DNA of 64,000 nt from CAVPDE01 sp964580575 (GTDB lineage: Bacteria > Desulfobacterota > DSM-4660 > Desulfatiglandales > HGW-15): assembly GCA_964580575.1 (NCBI GenBank), contig CAZOLJ010000002.1:1-64000 (forward strand). The letters are read 5' to 3'. Positions 34,329 to 42,860 of the stretch are shown here, one piece after another. The position numbers and the translations under genes are program-made. The number at the start of each line of letters is the position of its first letter. The stretch's first letter is position 1. Under the pieces are notes generated by a model that made no database searches, was not told the origin of the DNA, and worked only from the letters and a program-made list of their open reading frames with translations.

Positions 34329-34679
34329 ATGAGGAAGAAAACAGCATATGTAATCGCGTTGTTCATGGCCTTGGTCTTTGGTCATGAAGCTTTCGGGCAG
34401 ACCCAGCTTCATATTCAAAACATACAATCCCAAATTGTGGGATCGCCGGACAGTGCGGGGAACGTCCAGTTCAGTGTCACGGCGACGGCCTTGAATCCGA
34501 CGATGTATGGAACTGAGTTTTCCGTGCCGGTCCAGGGTTTGAACAGCAGCGGTTCCCCTGTGACGACTGTGACTCTGTGGGGCCGCATCGGAGGCCGTGA
34601 GACGGGGCCTCTCACCGGACAGGGTTCGCTGCCGGAGGCAACCTATGGCTCGATCGTGAATTGGACGCAGGCGATGTAG
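34329..34679 (+). CDS. Small secreted protein, unknown
   Basis: 116 residues with a signal peptide (KKTAYVIALFMALVFGHEAF) and a mature beta-rich part (QFSVTATALNPTMYGTEFSV). TAGGAGGA precedes the ATG. No recognised domain. It is followed after 29 bp by another small exported protein gene, so the two may be one operon. Confidence 0.6.
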   Translation: MRKKTAYVIALFMALVFGHEAFGQTQLHIQNIQSQIVGSPDSAGNVQFSVTATALNPTMYGTEFSVPVQGLNSSGSPVTTVTLWGRIGGRETGPLTGQGSLPEATYGSIVNWTQAM

Positions 34680-34708
34680 GCGAAACGTAAGTAAGGAGGT
34701 GCAGAGAA

Positions 34709-35104
34709 ATGAAAACAGTCACTACACTCATCGCAATAGCCCTTGCAGCATGGTTCGTTGGAGGCGGATGCGCCAGCGCGCCGGGGGTTCCCCAGGGATC
34801 AGTTTTGACGGGGGAGTACCAAGGCCGCTTCAACAGCCAATATTCCTGGGGGAACATCAAAGTCAGGGTGTACGATGCTCCTGATGGGTCCAAGCCGGTA
34901 TTTGGCGAACTCCAGCCGGAGTCAGGCACGCTGATGGGTGTTTTCCGCGGCCAAATGAAGGGCTCCAGGCTGGAGGCAGAGTTCTTTGAGGCCAACGGCA
35001 CAGTCACCGGAGAACTGTCTGCGGACGGTAAAACGATGTCGGGAACGTTCAGTTTCCCCAATGTCCTCGGTCCGCCGGCCACATGGAACGCACAGAAGAA
35101 GTGA
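34709..35104 (+). CDS. Small lipoprotein, unknown
   Basis: 131 residues. A lipoprotein signal with Cys in VGGGCASAP at residue ~21 and a strong AAGGAGGTG ribosome site. The mature part looks like a beta-barrel repeat fold (GELQPESGTLMGVFRGQMKG, TGELSADGKTMSGTFSFP), with GxLxxxGxxMxGxF repeats as in many small bacterial lipoproteins. Function unknown. Confidence 0.65.
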   Translation: MKTVTTLIAIALAAWFVGGGCASAPGVPQGSVLTGEYQGRFNSQYSWGNIKVRVYDAPDGSKPVFGELQPESGTLMGVFRGQMKGSRLEAEFFEANGTVTGELSADGKTMSGTFSFPNVLGPPATWNAQKK

Positions 35105-35212
35105 CGGACCTATGGCGTAAGCAGACCCGGTTTCGCTCTTTTCCCAGGCGAAGATCCTCTCCCAGTCTTTCTTCATGCTGAGCAGGGGACATCTGTTGTT
35201 CTTCGCCTCGGA

Positions 35213-35992
35213 TCACTTCATGCTCTTAAGCAAATCCGTCAGCGCCTGGTCAAAGGCATCGACCCGGATCAAGCCTAGGCGGGGAAACTCGATGTCGAGA
35301 ATGACGTAAACCGTGAGCGCTATGACCAGGGCGAACCCGAAAACGTGGAGCCATTTCCGGTCCTTACCTCCCGCCATCGCGTAGCCGGCAAGGAGCGCGC
35401 TGGCCAGGGCCACCAGGAAGAGCATTCCGAAAATGATGAACGGCGGATGCAGTTGGAGTGCCATGGTCCTTGTAGTGGTGATGTCGATCATCTGATTCAA
35501 AGCAGGCAGGAGCAGCATCGGCGCTGTTGGGGAGGCCCCTTGCGCCTGGGAGGCGGCAACGGCCTGGCTCCAGATCTTTTCCTGCAGTTTCTTGACATTG
35601 GACAATTGCGTGTTTGCCGCCTGAGCGTCCGGAAGCTTCCGAAAGACCTCCAGCCTGTACGCCACATACTTTCTGAACTCCTCCCGCAAGGTCGGCTGTG
35701 CGCCGGCAGGCAGCAGGTCGAGACGCAAATAGGCTGTTCCGATCGCATTGGCCTCTTCGACGATCAGGTTCCGCCGGTTGTCGAACCGGGACACAGCGCC
35801 AGAGAAGGTGAATGCGATCAGGAGCCCGAGCAGGGCAAAAACCGCTGCCTCGATGGTTCCGGTTCCGGCGCGTGCGCCCTTGGGGTCGCTCGCCAGATGA
35901 TTGGCTCCGATCCGGCGGCCCACAGTCAGCAGAATCAGCATGCCGACAAACAAAGCGAAAGAAAACAATGCGCTTGCGACCATTCGGTCCAT
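35213..35992 (-). CDS. DUF4239-type membrane protein (bestrophin-like)
   Basis: 259 residues from the ATG at 35992 (MDRMVASALFSF), which has GGAG 8 bp upstream. Two N-terminal membrane spans, then a soluble helical middle with EEANAIGTAYLRLDLLP, and two C-terminal spans (FIIFGMLFLVALASALLAGY, FGFALVIALTVYVILDIEFP ending with PRLGLIRVD). This is the DUF4239 layout, distantly related to bestrophin channels. Function unproven; single gene. Confidence 0.78.
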   Translation of the reverse strand: MDRMVASALFSFALFVGMLILLTVGRRIGANHLASDPKGARAGTGTIEAAVFALLGLLIAFTFSGAVSRFDNRRNLIVEEANAIGTAYLRLDLLPAGAQPTLREEFRKYVAYRLEVFRKLPDAQAANTQLSNVKKLQEKIWSQAVAASQAQGASPTAPMLLLPALNQMIDITTTRTMALQLHPPFIIFGMLFLVALASALLAGYAMAGGKDRKWLHVFGFALVIALTVYVILDIEFPRLGLIRVDAFDQALTDLLKSMK

Positions 35993-36370
35993 GGTGAGCT
36001 CCGTTTGAGGTGAAGTGAGGGGATCAGGGCTGCCCTTTGGTAAGTGCAAGTCTAGAGAATCCAGCCTTTGCGTGTCAACCCCTAACCGATCAGGCTTAAA
36101 ACCTCTTCATTTGAAAAGGGGACGGTGCATGATCCACCCGGAACATCTGGATCACTATTCCGAAGAAGGCCATGATTCTCGGCATGTCAAAATATCACTT
36201 CAAATCTGCTCGTGAATCAAGCCACCAGCACTTTTCGGTAAAGTGGCATTCAGGAGACCGAGTCGGGACGGCCTTTTCTTCGTAAGATAGAATCAGGCGG
36301 TTAAGCGCATAGAATTGACTTGCAGGTCTTTTTGACATAAAAACTCCTGCATAAGAGTGGGGGATAAGCA
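35993..36370. other. Intergenic region, nothing recognised
   Basis: About 380 bp between divergent genes, lower in GC than its neighbours. No repeat, RNA or intact gene was recognised; promoters of both flanking units must lie here. A TTGACA at about 36333 could serve the toxin-antitoxin pair downstream. Confidence 0.35.
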
Positions 36371-36700
36371 ATGAGTACACTCCAGGAGACCGAGAAACTC
36401 CTCTCTCAGATGACACGGGGAGAAAAGGCGCAGGTACTCCAATGGGTGGTGCGTGACCTAGGCGAAGCTTTTCCGGGGATCGAGAGTCAGCCTGGTGTTT
36501 CAGGCGGGGAAGCGTGCATCGTTCGCACCCGTATCCCGGTCTGGGTACTGGTGCGGGCCAGACAACTGGGAACACCGGAAGCAGAGTTGCTCCGAAGTTA
36601 TCCAAGTCTGCGCGCAGAGGACCTGGCCAACGCGTGGGCCTATTACCGCGGACACCGCGATGAAATTGACCAGCAAATCCGCGAGAATGAAGAGGCCTAA
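36371..36700 (+). CDS. DUF433 protein, putative antitoxin
   Basis: 109 residues. The C-terminal part is a DUF433 domain: IESQPGVSGGEACIVRTRIP, VWVLVRARQLG, LLRSYPSLRAEDLANAWAYY. DUF433 proteins have a winged-helix DNA-binding fold and are typically paired with a PIN-like partner, as here with the next gene 4 bp downstream. Probable antitoxin and autorepressor of this small operon (family inference). Confidence 0.8.
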   Translation: MSTLQETEKLLSQMTRGEKAQVLQWVVRDLGEAFPGIESQPGVSGGEACIVRTRIPVWVLVRARQLGTPEAELLRSYPSLRAEDLANAWAYYRGHRDEIDQQIRENEEA

Positions 36701-36704
36701 AGGA

Positions 36705-37046
36705 ATGGCGCGCCTTTATGCGAACGAGAACCTCCCACTCCCGACTGTTGAAGAATTGAGGCGTCTGGGACACGACACGCTGACCTCTCATGAGGCTGGT
36801 AAGTCTGGACAGGCAATGCCTGATGAAGACGTTCTGAGATTCGCCAGCCACGAGAACAGAATGTTGTTGACGCTCAACCGGAAGCTCTTTATCCGCCTTC
36901 ACGCGGAAAGCCCTGACCACGCAGGCCTTATCGTATGCGCGTTTGATACCGACTTCAGCGCCTTGGCCCATCGCATCCATGCGGCCATCGGGTCGGCAGC
37001 CAACCTTTCAGGTCAACTTATCCGAGTTAATCGCCCTCCGACCTAA
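36705..37046 (+). CDS. DUF5615 PIN-like protein, putative toxin
   Basis: 113 residues with the DUF5615 pattern: ARLYANENLPLPTVEELRRL, GHDTLTSHEAGKSG, DEDVLRFASHENRMLLTLNR and FDTDFSALAHRIH. The acidic residues resemble a minimal PIN nuclease site. AAAGGA immediately precedes the ATG. It forms a two-gene module with the DUF433 gene and is the likely toxin half. Confidence 0.8.
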   Translation: MARLYANENLPLPTVEELRRLGHDTLTSHEAGKSGQAMPDEDVLRFASHENRMLLTLNRKLFIRLHAESPDHAGLIVCAFDTDFSALAHRIHAAIGSAANLSGQLIRVNRPPT

Positions 37047-37194
37047 TGCAGGCCTTTGGCCTCACCCAGAGAGTGCCAGAGCCCCGAATAGAGTGGCATG
37101 GTAGGGTCCAGCCTACGCGTTGAGCTGAACTGCAAGGATGCTGAGGAATGACCATTATCTAATACAAACGCAATAAGTCCTTTGCCGCTGAACG

Positions 37195-37370
37195 GCACCC
37201 CCTCCCCCTCTCCCCCAGCTTGGGGGAGAGGTTTACCCGCCTCTGGCGGGTGACCTCCCCCATCAAGGGGAAGGAGATATTTCTACAGTTTTGGCAAACT
37301 GGTAATGAAGTGCCCCCTTTGAGGGGGCAACCTGAGGCCACCCGCTCCGAGGGTGGAGCCTCACTCTACG
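37195..37370. repeat. C/G-block foldback cluster
   Basis: Several hairpins in a row: CTCTCCCCCAGCTTGGGGGAGAG, a CCGCC/GGCGG pair and GCCCCCTTTGAGGGGGC. It ends inside the open frame of the TPR fragment that follows and contributes an artificial N-terminus to it. Confidence 0.55.
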
Positions 37371-37825
37371 GCCGCTACAACCTGGGCAACCTGTACACTG
37401 CGCTCAACGAACCGCAGGAGGCTGTCCGGAACTACGAGGCTGCTCTCAAAATCGATGATCTCTTTTACCCGGCCAAAGTCAACCTGGCCATGCTGTACAA
37501 TTCGAGGGGTGAAAACGAAAAAGCGGAGAAACTGTTCCGCGAAGTGGTGGCCAAGCACCCCGAGCTCTATGATGTTGCCTACTCTCTCGGCCTTCTTCTC
37601 CAGGCTCTAAAGCGTGACCCGCAGGCAGAAGCCTCTCTCCAGAAAGCCCTGGCTCTGGAGCCTGCCAACATGGACTACCTCTATGCCCTGGCTGACTTCT
37701 ACCTCAAAGGTCACCGTTTCACAGACGCCCGAAAGGTGGCTGAAAGAATGGTTGCGGAACACCCCAATCAGAGGATGGGCCGCGAGATTCTGGAGCTCAT
37801 CGAGCGACGCCTGAGAAACCAGTAA
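37350..37825 (+). pseudogene. TPR protein fragment, 5' truncated
   Basis: The frame is open from 37220, but the first ~45 codons are repeat DNA. Real homology starts at YGRYNLGNLYTALNEPQEAV and covers about four TPR repeats (FYPAKVNLAMLYNSRGENEK, DVAYSLGLLLQALKRDPQAE, MDYLYALADFYLKGHRFTDA). The tandem looks like the C-terminal TPR tail of a larger protein, such as multihaem cytochromes with a TPR tail, whose 5' part has been lost. No ribosome site or signal peptide is present at any usable start. Confidence 0.6.
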
Positions 37826-38425
37826 ACAGTGATCAGTGGCGAGTGAACGGTGAGCATTTTTCGCTGGATAGTGGTCAGTAAGCAAGGGAGTTGGCGCGGA
37901 CAAGGCTCTACTTGTCCGTGAAGCAGGAGAGCGTTCAGGCCAGGGCAAAGATAACCCGACATGGCCTTAAGTTCTGTTTACGTTCATGCGCAATTGACAG
38001 GGTTTACTGAAACGGATGTTATTCCGGTTTGGTTGAACTAAATAGGAGGAGCATCCGCGGGTACACGAGGGAATCGATATCTTGCCTTGGCGTCATTTCC
38101 TGAAGATGCTCTGGAACGGGGAAGTGATCTCCTAGGCGCAGTGACGAGAGGCTTGTGCCGGCCCAAAAATTAGCGAGAACTGATTTACAAATGGACGTCC
38201 CTTTCTTATGTGTGGGTTGGGATCAGCAACAACGGTCGTGCGGATGAACTCGATTTGGCGGTACGCGACGGCAGAATGCAACGTGGAGAAGCATGACATC
38301 TCGGGACTGAGACCATTTCGTTGATAATAATATACAAATTTGTATATTAGATAGCGGATTCCTGAAACCAGAGGCGATCCTTATCTGCCCCAGAGGCGCC
38401 GGGTGGAAGAAGGCGGTGGGTCAAA
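37824..38425. other. Gene-free, AT-richer stretch
   Basis: Begins with a degenerate CAGTAAACAGTGATCAGTG repeat arm (to ~37880). The rest has no recognisable gene but contains a perfect 22-bp palindrome at 38328-38349. Its base composition is visibly lower in GC than the flanking housekeeping genes, which suggests acquired DNA. Confidence 0.4.
38328..38349. promoter_or_regulatory. 22-bp perfect palindrome
   Basis: TAATATACAAA followed directly by its complement TTTGTATATTA. It lies about 100 bp upstream of the broken AbiE-like locus and is the likely operator or promoter control site of that locus. The binding protein is unknown. Confidence 0.5.
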
Positions 38426-38665
38426 CATGTTCCAGGAAAAACGAGCCAGACAATCTGAACTGCTCCAATTGCTGCTGTTGGATAATCTCTATGCGCAATA
38501 ATGATCCGCGCATTGGACTCGGATTTAGCACGGTTCATCCCCCAGAATGTCGTTTCGGTGTACCGGAAGGATAGCTTTCGCCCTGTCATCAATACGGTCG
38601 GAGATTTGACCCGTGAGATCTGGGATCAAGGCATGAGGGAGTATTATGAAACCGATGGTCGATGA
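38426..38665 (+). pseudogene. Possible AbiEii-like nucleotidyltransferase remnant
   Basis: A 24-codon frame from the ATG near 38426 (MFQEKRARQSELLQLLLLDN) looks like the start of AbiEii/AbiGii-type toxins. It is followed by a 54-codon frame at 38501-38665 (MIRALDSDLARFIPQNVVSV) that could be the toxin's C-terminal end and overlaps the antitoxin-like gene by 20 bp. The nucleotidyltransferase core is absent. I read this as a toxin gene lost by internal deletion. The similarity is from memory and weak, so the call is tentative. Confidence 0.35.
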
Positions 38666-39342
38666 AAGATCTACTCTGAAGCGCCTGAAACTCATGCCTG
38701 TCCTTTTTCGGAAACAGGATGCGGAGAAGGTAACCCCTCATGCTGCGATCTTCTTATCCCGGGCTCTAAAAAAAGGGGCTGGTGCATCGACTCAATCGCG
38801 GGAATTACATCAACTCTTTCTTGCGCGGCTTTCCCCGCGTGGAAGAAGTAGCCTGCTTTATGCGGCCGCCGGCGTATGTTACCGGCGAATGGGCCTTGAA
38901 CTACCACGGCATCACCCTGCAATCTCCCGTCGTCTGCACTGTAGCCACCTTGGGATCCGCTGTGGGCAGACAGCATAGCATTGAGTATCAGGGCGTTGCG
39001 ATTGAGTTTTCGAGAATCTCCCCTGCCCTTTTTTTTGGGTTTAGCCGGATCGATCATTTCTATATGGCCACGCCGGAAAAAGCGATCCTGGATACCTTTT
39101 ACTTAAGGAAAGCCCTTCCGACTCCGGATGAGTTGGAAGTGGGCGGCATTGACCTCGACGCTTTGAAAGAAATGGCCGGGAAATTTCCCCAAACCGTATT
39201 GAAAGGGATCGCCAGAGGCGGACTGCCTTTTGATCTGCAGGCGCGCAACAAAAGAACAACGAAGGCGATCAAGAACTTGAGGGCGGGCAAAGGGAAAAGA
39301 TTCTCGACTTCAAGGGAGCTGTTCAAAGACTTGGGAATCTGA
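38646..39342 (+). pseudogene. AbiEi-like antitoxin, frameshifted at an A7 run
   Basis: The first ~43 codons (MKPMVDERSTLKRLKLMPVL) encode a winged-helix start that runs to LKKG. A run of seven A at 38768-38774 then shifts the frame. With six A the reading continues as LKKGLVHRLNRGNYINSFLR and on through AYVTGEWALNYHGITLQSP, STATLGSAVGR-like and YMATPEKAILDTFYLRKALP blocks typical of AbiEi-type (type IV) antitoxins. The downstream part is open to 39342. A single-base expansion of the homopolymer explains the break. Confidence 0.6.
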
Positions 39343-39676
39343 GGCTGTGTGTTTCATCGGACGTGATACCCAAAAGGGACAGCCATTCCCTCTTGCCGAA
39401 ATAGAGGCTTTCTGCCGAGGTATCGGCATCTCTCCTTAGGTCCCATTCACCTAAAATTGCTGCCCTCTTTGGAAAAGCGCTTTACTGTTAACACATTAGG
39501 CATAAGGGGCCAGCCAACAATCCTGCTGGCATGGTTCTCGCTTGTTAGCAAGAGGGTTCCTAAGAAGGGTCGCATTATTGGACCAAAGTCCAATAGACGA
39601 TTTCCTCTGCTTAGGTAGAATAAATTATATTCTTGAGTTCAATATCGTTCTACGATCCCTCATGAGACCTTGAAAA
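39343..39676. other. Upstream region of the Mla operon
   Basis: About 330 bp of lower-GC DNA without a gene. It contains the second copy of the palindrome TATTGGACCAAAGTCCAATA. Nothing else is recognised. Confidence 0.4.
39576..39595. promoter_or_regulatory. 20-bp palindrome, second copy
   Basis: TATTGGACCAAAGTCCAATA, identical over 20 bp to 3117-3136. It ends 81 bp before the start of the STAS-MlaE permease gene. The two copies are the only ones I found in the window, and both precede envelope-lipid genes. Confidence 0.55.
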
Positions 39677-40831
39677 ATGGTAGAGCCCGAACAGACGAAA
39701 CCCACGACCGTCGGCCTGAGCGCCACAACGCCTGCGGCGGATACGCTTCTCCTCAAACTCTCGGGGGATTGGAAGATCACCGAGACGCTCCCCTCCACAT
39801 CTGATGTGGAGAAGTCGATTGACTCAGCCAAGGGTATGCGTCGCCTCACCTTTGACACCAAAGATCTCGGCGGCTGGGACAGCGGCCTTCTCACCTTTCT
39901 CATCAAAATCTTCGAAACATGCTCCAAAGCCAAGATCGAGGTTGTAAAGGAAGGGCTGCCTGAAGGGGTCCGGAGGCTGATCGACCTGGCCACGGCGGTT
40001 CCTGAAAGAGCAGGGGCGAGGAAAGAGGCCAAGAAAGAGGCGTTTTTCTCCATGGTGGGGGGAAAGGCCGTTGACTTCTACCGTTCCTTCCTGGATATCC
40101 TTGGGTTCCTCGGGGAGTCGTCCGTTGCGTTCACAAGGCTCCTGAGAGGCAAAGCCTCTTTTCGGCGCTCAGACCTGACCTTGCTGCTTCAGGAATGCGG
40201 AGCGCAGGCTCTTCCCATTGTCTCGCTCATCAGCCTTTTGGTGGGCCTGATTCTGGCGTTTGTGGGGGCAATCCAGCTCAAGCTTTTCGGGGCTCAGGTG
40301 TACGTGGCGGACATTGTGGCCATAGCCATGGTGCGGGTGATGGGAGCGATCATGACCGGGATCATCATGGCAGGGAGGACCGGGGCGGCCTTTGCGGCGC
40401 AGATCGGGACCATGCAGGTGAACGAGGAGATTGATGCGCTGGAGACCATGGGGATCAGTCCTGTGGAGTTTCTGGTGCTTCCGAGGATGATTGCGCTGAT
40501 CATCATGATGCCCTTGCTGTGCCTGTATGCGGATCTCATGGGAATCCTGGGAGGGTTGATCGTTGGGGTAGGAATGCTGGACATCAACCCCATTGAGTAT
40601 TTGAACCGGACCCAGGAGACTCTCACCTTGACCACCTTGTGGATCGGGTTGTTCCACAGTGCGGTGTTCGGGGTGCTGGTGGCGCTGGCCGGATGTCTTC
40701 GGGGCATGCAGTGCGGGAGGAGCGCTTCGGATGTGGGGTATGCGGCGACCTCGGCGGTGGTGACGAGCATTGTGTCGATCATCGTGGCCACGGCGATCAT
40801 CACGTTTATGTGTGAGGTGTTGAAGCTGTAG
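39677..40831 (+). CDS. mlaE: MlaE-family lipid ABC permease with N-terminal STAS domain
   Basis: 384 residues. Residues ~15-110 resemble a STAS (MlaB-like) domain (LLLKLSGDWKITETLPSTSD, DTKDLGGWDSGLLTFLIKIF). Residues ~150-384 are the MlaE permease with SLISLLVGLILAFVGAIQLK, GAIMTGIIMAGRTGAAFAAQ, VNEEIDALETMGISPVEFLV and GCLRGMQCGRSASDVG. In E. coli MlaB is a separate protein that binds the ATPase; here it is fused to the permease. The inner-membrane channel moves phospholipid between membranes with the MlaF and MlaD products of the next genes. Confidence 0.88.
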   Translation: MVEPEQTKPTTVGLSATTPAADTLLLKLSGDWKITETLPSTSDVEKSIDSAKGMRRLTFDTKDLGGWDSGLLTFLIKIFETCSKAKIEVVKEGLPEGVRRLIDLATAVPERAGARKEAKKEAFFSMVGGKAVDFYRSFLDILGFLGESSVAFTRLLRGKASFRRSDLTLLLQECGAQALPIVSLISLLVGLILAFVGAIQLKLFGAQVYVADIVAIAMVRVMGAIMTGIIMAGRTGAAFAAQIGTMQVNEEIDALETMGISPVEFLVLPRMIALIIMMPLLCLYADLMGILGGLIVGVGMLDINPIEYLNRTQETLTLTTLWIGLFHSAVFGVLVALAGCLRGMQCGRSASDVGYAATSAVVTSIVSIIVATAIITFMCEVLKL

Positions 40832-40846
40832 TTTTAGAGTTTTTTT

Positions 40847-41602
40847 ATGAATGATAATCAGCCCGCCATTGTCGTGAAGGACCTGGACATGGGGTACGGT
40901 GACTTTGTGCTCATGCGGAACCTCAATTTTACGGTGAACCGGGGAGACGTGTTCATCATCATGGGGGGGAGTGGGTGCGGGAAGAGCACGCTCCTGAAGA
41001 TCCTGGTGGGTCTCAAGACCCCATCCAAGGGCCAGGTGTTTTACGGGGACAAGGACTTCTGGGGTGGGGACCCGGGGACGAGGGAAAAGATCCAGAGGCG
41101 GTTTGGGATTTTGTATCAGAGCGGGGCGTTGTGGAGTTCCATGACCTTGGCGGAGAACATAGCGCTTCCGCTGGAGCAGTACACGGACCTGAGCCCGAGC
41201 CAGATCCGGGAGGTGGTGTCCTTGAAGCTTGCGCTGGTGGGGCTGGCTGGGTTTGAGGATTTCTATCCTTCTGAGATCAGCGGGGGGATGAAGAAGAGGG
41301 CAGGGCTGGCGAGGGCGATGGCCATGGACCCGGATATCCTGTTTTTCGACGAACCTTCGGCAGGACTGGACCCGATAAGCTCTCGCCTGCTGGATGACCT
41401 GATCCTGGAGCTGAGGGAAAGCCTGAAGACCACCATCGTCGTGGTGACGCACGAGCTGGCGAGCATCTTCGCGATCGGGAACAACTCGGTGTACCTGGAT
41501 GTGGACGAGAGGACCATGAGCGCGAGCGGGGATCCCAGGAAGCTTCGGGACAATTCCCCGAATCCGAGGGTTCACAAGTTTTTGACAAGAGGAGAAGAAT
41601 AA
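40847..41602 (+). CDS. mlaF: MlaF-type ABC ATPase
   Basis: 251 residues. Walker A GGSGCGKST, a Q-loop in LYQSGALWSSMTLAENIALP, signature ISGGMKKR (the Mla/Mkl-type variant), Walker B ILFFDEPSAGLDP and switch VVTHELASIF are present. It starts 15 bp after mlaE and powers the lipid transport complex from the cytoplasmic face. Confidence 0.9.
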   Translation: MNDNQPAIVVKDLDMGYGDFVLMRNLNFTVNRGDVFIIMGGSGCGKSTLLKILVGLKTPSKGQVFYGDKDFWGGDPGTREKIQRRFGILYQSGALWSSMTLAENIALPLEQYTDLSPSQIREVVSLKLALVGLAGFEDFYPSEISGGMKKRAGLARAMAMDPDILFFDEPSAGLDPISSRLLDDLILELRESLKTTIVVVTHELASIFAIGNNSVYLDVDERTMSASGDPRKLRDNSPNPRVHKFLTRGEE

Positions 41603-41606
41603 GGGC

Positions 41607-41706
41607 AAATTCGAAAATTGCGAATTAAGGAATTGAGGAATTGCGAATTGAGGGATTGTCAAATCTCCAAATTCCTGAATCCCGCAATTCCAGAATTCCA
41701 TAATTT
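41607..41706. repeat. GAATTGCG/AATTCCGG-type foldback
   Basis: AATTCGAAAATTGCGAATTAAG units on the left face CAATTCCAGAATTCCATAATT on the right, between mlaF and mlaD. Related sequence vocabulary occurs at 42884-42935, 44558-44600 and 48880-49029. Confidence 0.45.
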
Positions 41707-41776
41707 CTTTGATCACGGACCAATTAATGAGAAGCAAGTACCCTGTGTCTCGACAATACTCGTTGCGGAGAATGCT

Positions 41777-42859
41777 ATGAGTAAACCGGTAAGTAGGACA
41801 ATGATTGGGTTGTTTGTCGTGGGGGCCATTGCCCTGATTGTTGTAGCAATCGGGGTCCTGGGGTCAGGTAAGTTTTTCACGCAGAAGTTCACCTACTTTA
41901 TGGTTTTCGAAGGGTCGGTGAAAGGGCTGAACGTCGGGGCTCCGATGGTGTTTCGGGGAGTCAAGCTAGGAGCGGTGAGCAGCATTCGAATGTACTTTGA
42001 TTTCGCAACCAAAGTCCCGATCGTTCTGGTTTACGTGGAATCCGAAAGAGGGCATGTCATACCCCACAATATAGATGAGGCGACGGCTGAGCGGCTCATA
42101 AAGCAAGGGGGGCAGTATGCCTTTATGAAAGAACTCATCGCTCGGGGGCTCCGTGCTCAGCTGGAAATGCAGAGCATTGTGACAGGTCAGCTCCAAATCT
42201 CTCTTGATCTTTTTCCTGACAAACCGGCTGTGTATACCGGGATTGATAAAACGGTGATGGAAATCCCAACCATCCCCACGCCTCTCCAGCAACTGGCCAA
42301 GAAGCTCGAAAGCCTACCCATTGAAGACATCATGAACAATGTAAACTCGGCAGCGGAAGGGATTGCGAAGCTTGCCAATTCGCCGGACCTCAAGGAAAGC
42401 ATCGCGAACCTCAATATCGCGTTGAAAGACGTTCAAGCTCTGGTGCGCAATGTGAATGACCAGGTCAAGCCCTTGAGCACGGGACTGTCGGAGACGATCC
42501 GAGACATCAGAAAGCTCATTAACAATGCGGACTCTCAGGTGTCATCCGTTGGGACGAATCTGAACGGGGCCATCGGCGACGGCCGAAAGCTGATTCGAAA
42601 CGCTGACGGCAGTGTGGACTCTATCAAGGTCAACCTCGACGGTACTCTCAATGCAGCGACTTCGGCGATCGAAGAGGCGAGAAAATTGATTCAAGATCTG
42701 GAGACTTCAGCCAGAGAGGACTCAACGCTCATGTACCGGCTGAACGAAACCTTGCGCGAAGTGGGAAAAGCGGCCCGGTCCCTGAGCACCCTGGCCGATT
42801 ATCTTGAAAGACATCCTGAAGCCCTTCTCGGCGGCAAAGGGGATGGTGGAGGAAAGTGA
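41777..42859 (+). CDS. mlaD: MlaD-family MCE protein
   Basis: 360 residues from the ATG at 41777 (MSKPVSRTMIG), preceded by GGAG at 7 bp; the open frame upstream is repeat DNA. One membrane anchor (~residues 10-30), one MCE domain (~33-115; VFEGSVKGLNVGAPMVFRGV is the MCE signature), then a long helical tail (~170-345) with heptad-like NIALKDVQALVRNVNDQVKP. Single-MCE proteins with long helices form hexameric tubes or needles across the periplasm. It is the lipid-conducting periplasmic part of the Mla-type transporter. Confidence 0.88.
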   Translation: MSKPVSRTMIGLFVVGAIALIVVAIGVLGSGKFFTQKFTYFMVFEGSVKGLNVGAPMVFRGVKLGAVSSIRMYFDFATKVPIVLVYVESERGHVIPHNIDEATAERLIKQGGQYAFMKELIARGLRAQLEMQSIVTGQLQISLDLFPDKPAVYTGIDKTVMEIPTIPTPLQQLAKKLESLPIEDIMNNVNSAAEGIAKLANSPDLKESIANLNIALKDVQALVRNVNDQVKPLSTGLSETIRDIRKLINNADSQVSSVGTNLNGAIGDGRKLIRNADGSVDSIKVNLDGTLNAATSAIEEARKLIQDLETSAREDSTLMYRLNETLREVGKAARSLSTLADYLERHPEALLGGKGDGGGK

Positions 42860-42860
42860 G

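Noticed and set aside
38768..38774. Programmed frameshifting at the A7 run of the AbiEi-like gene
   Set aside because: Not adopted as the main reading because the toxin partner is already lost and simple homopolymer decay suffices; kept only as a possibility in the findings.
40169..41737. Minus-strand frame of 522 codons
   Set aside because: Antisense to mlaE and mlaF; composition rich in His/Gln/Pro/Arg as expected for shadow frames.
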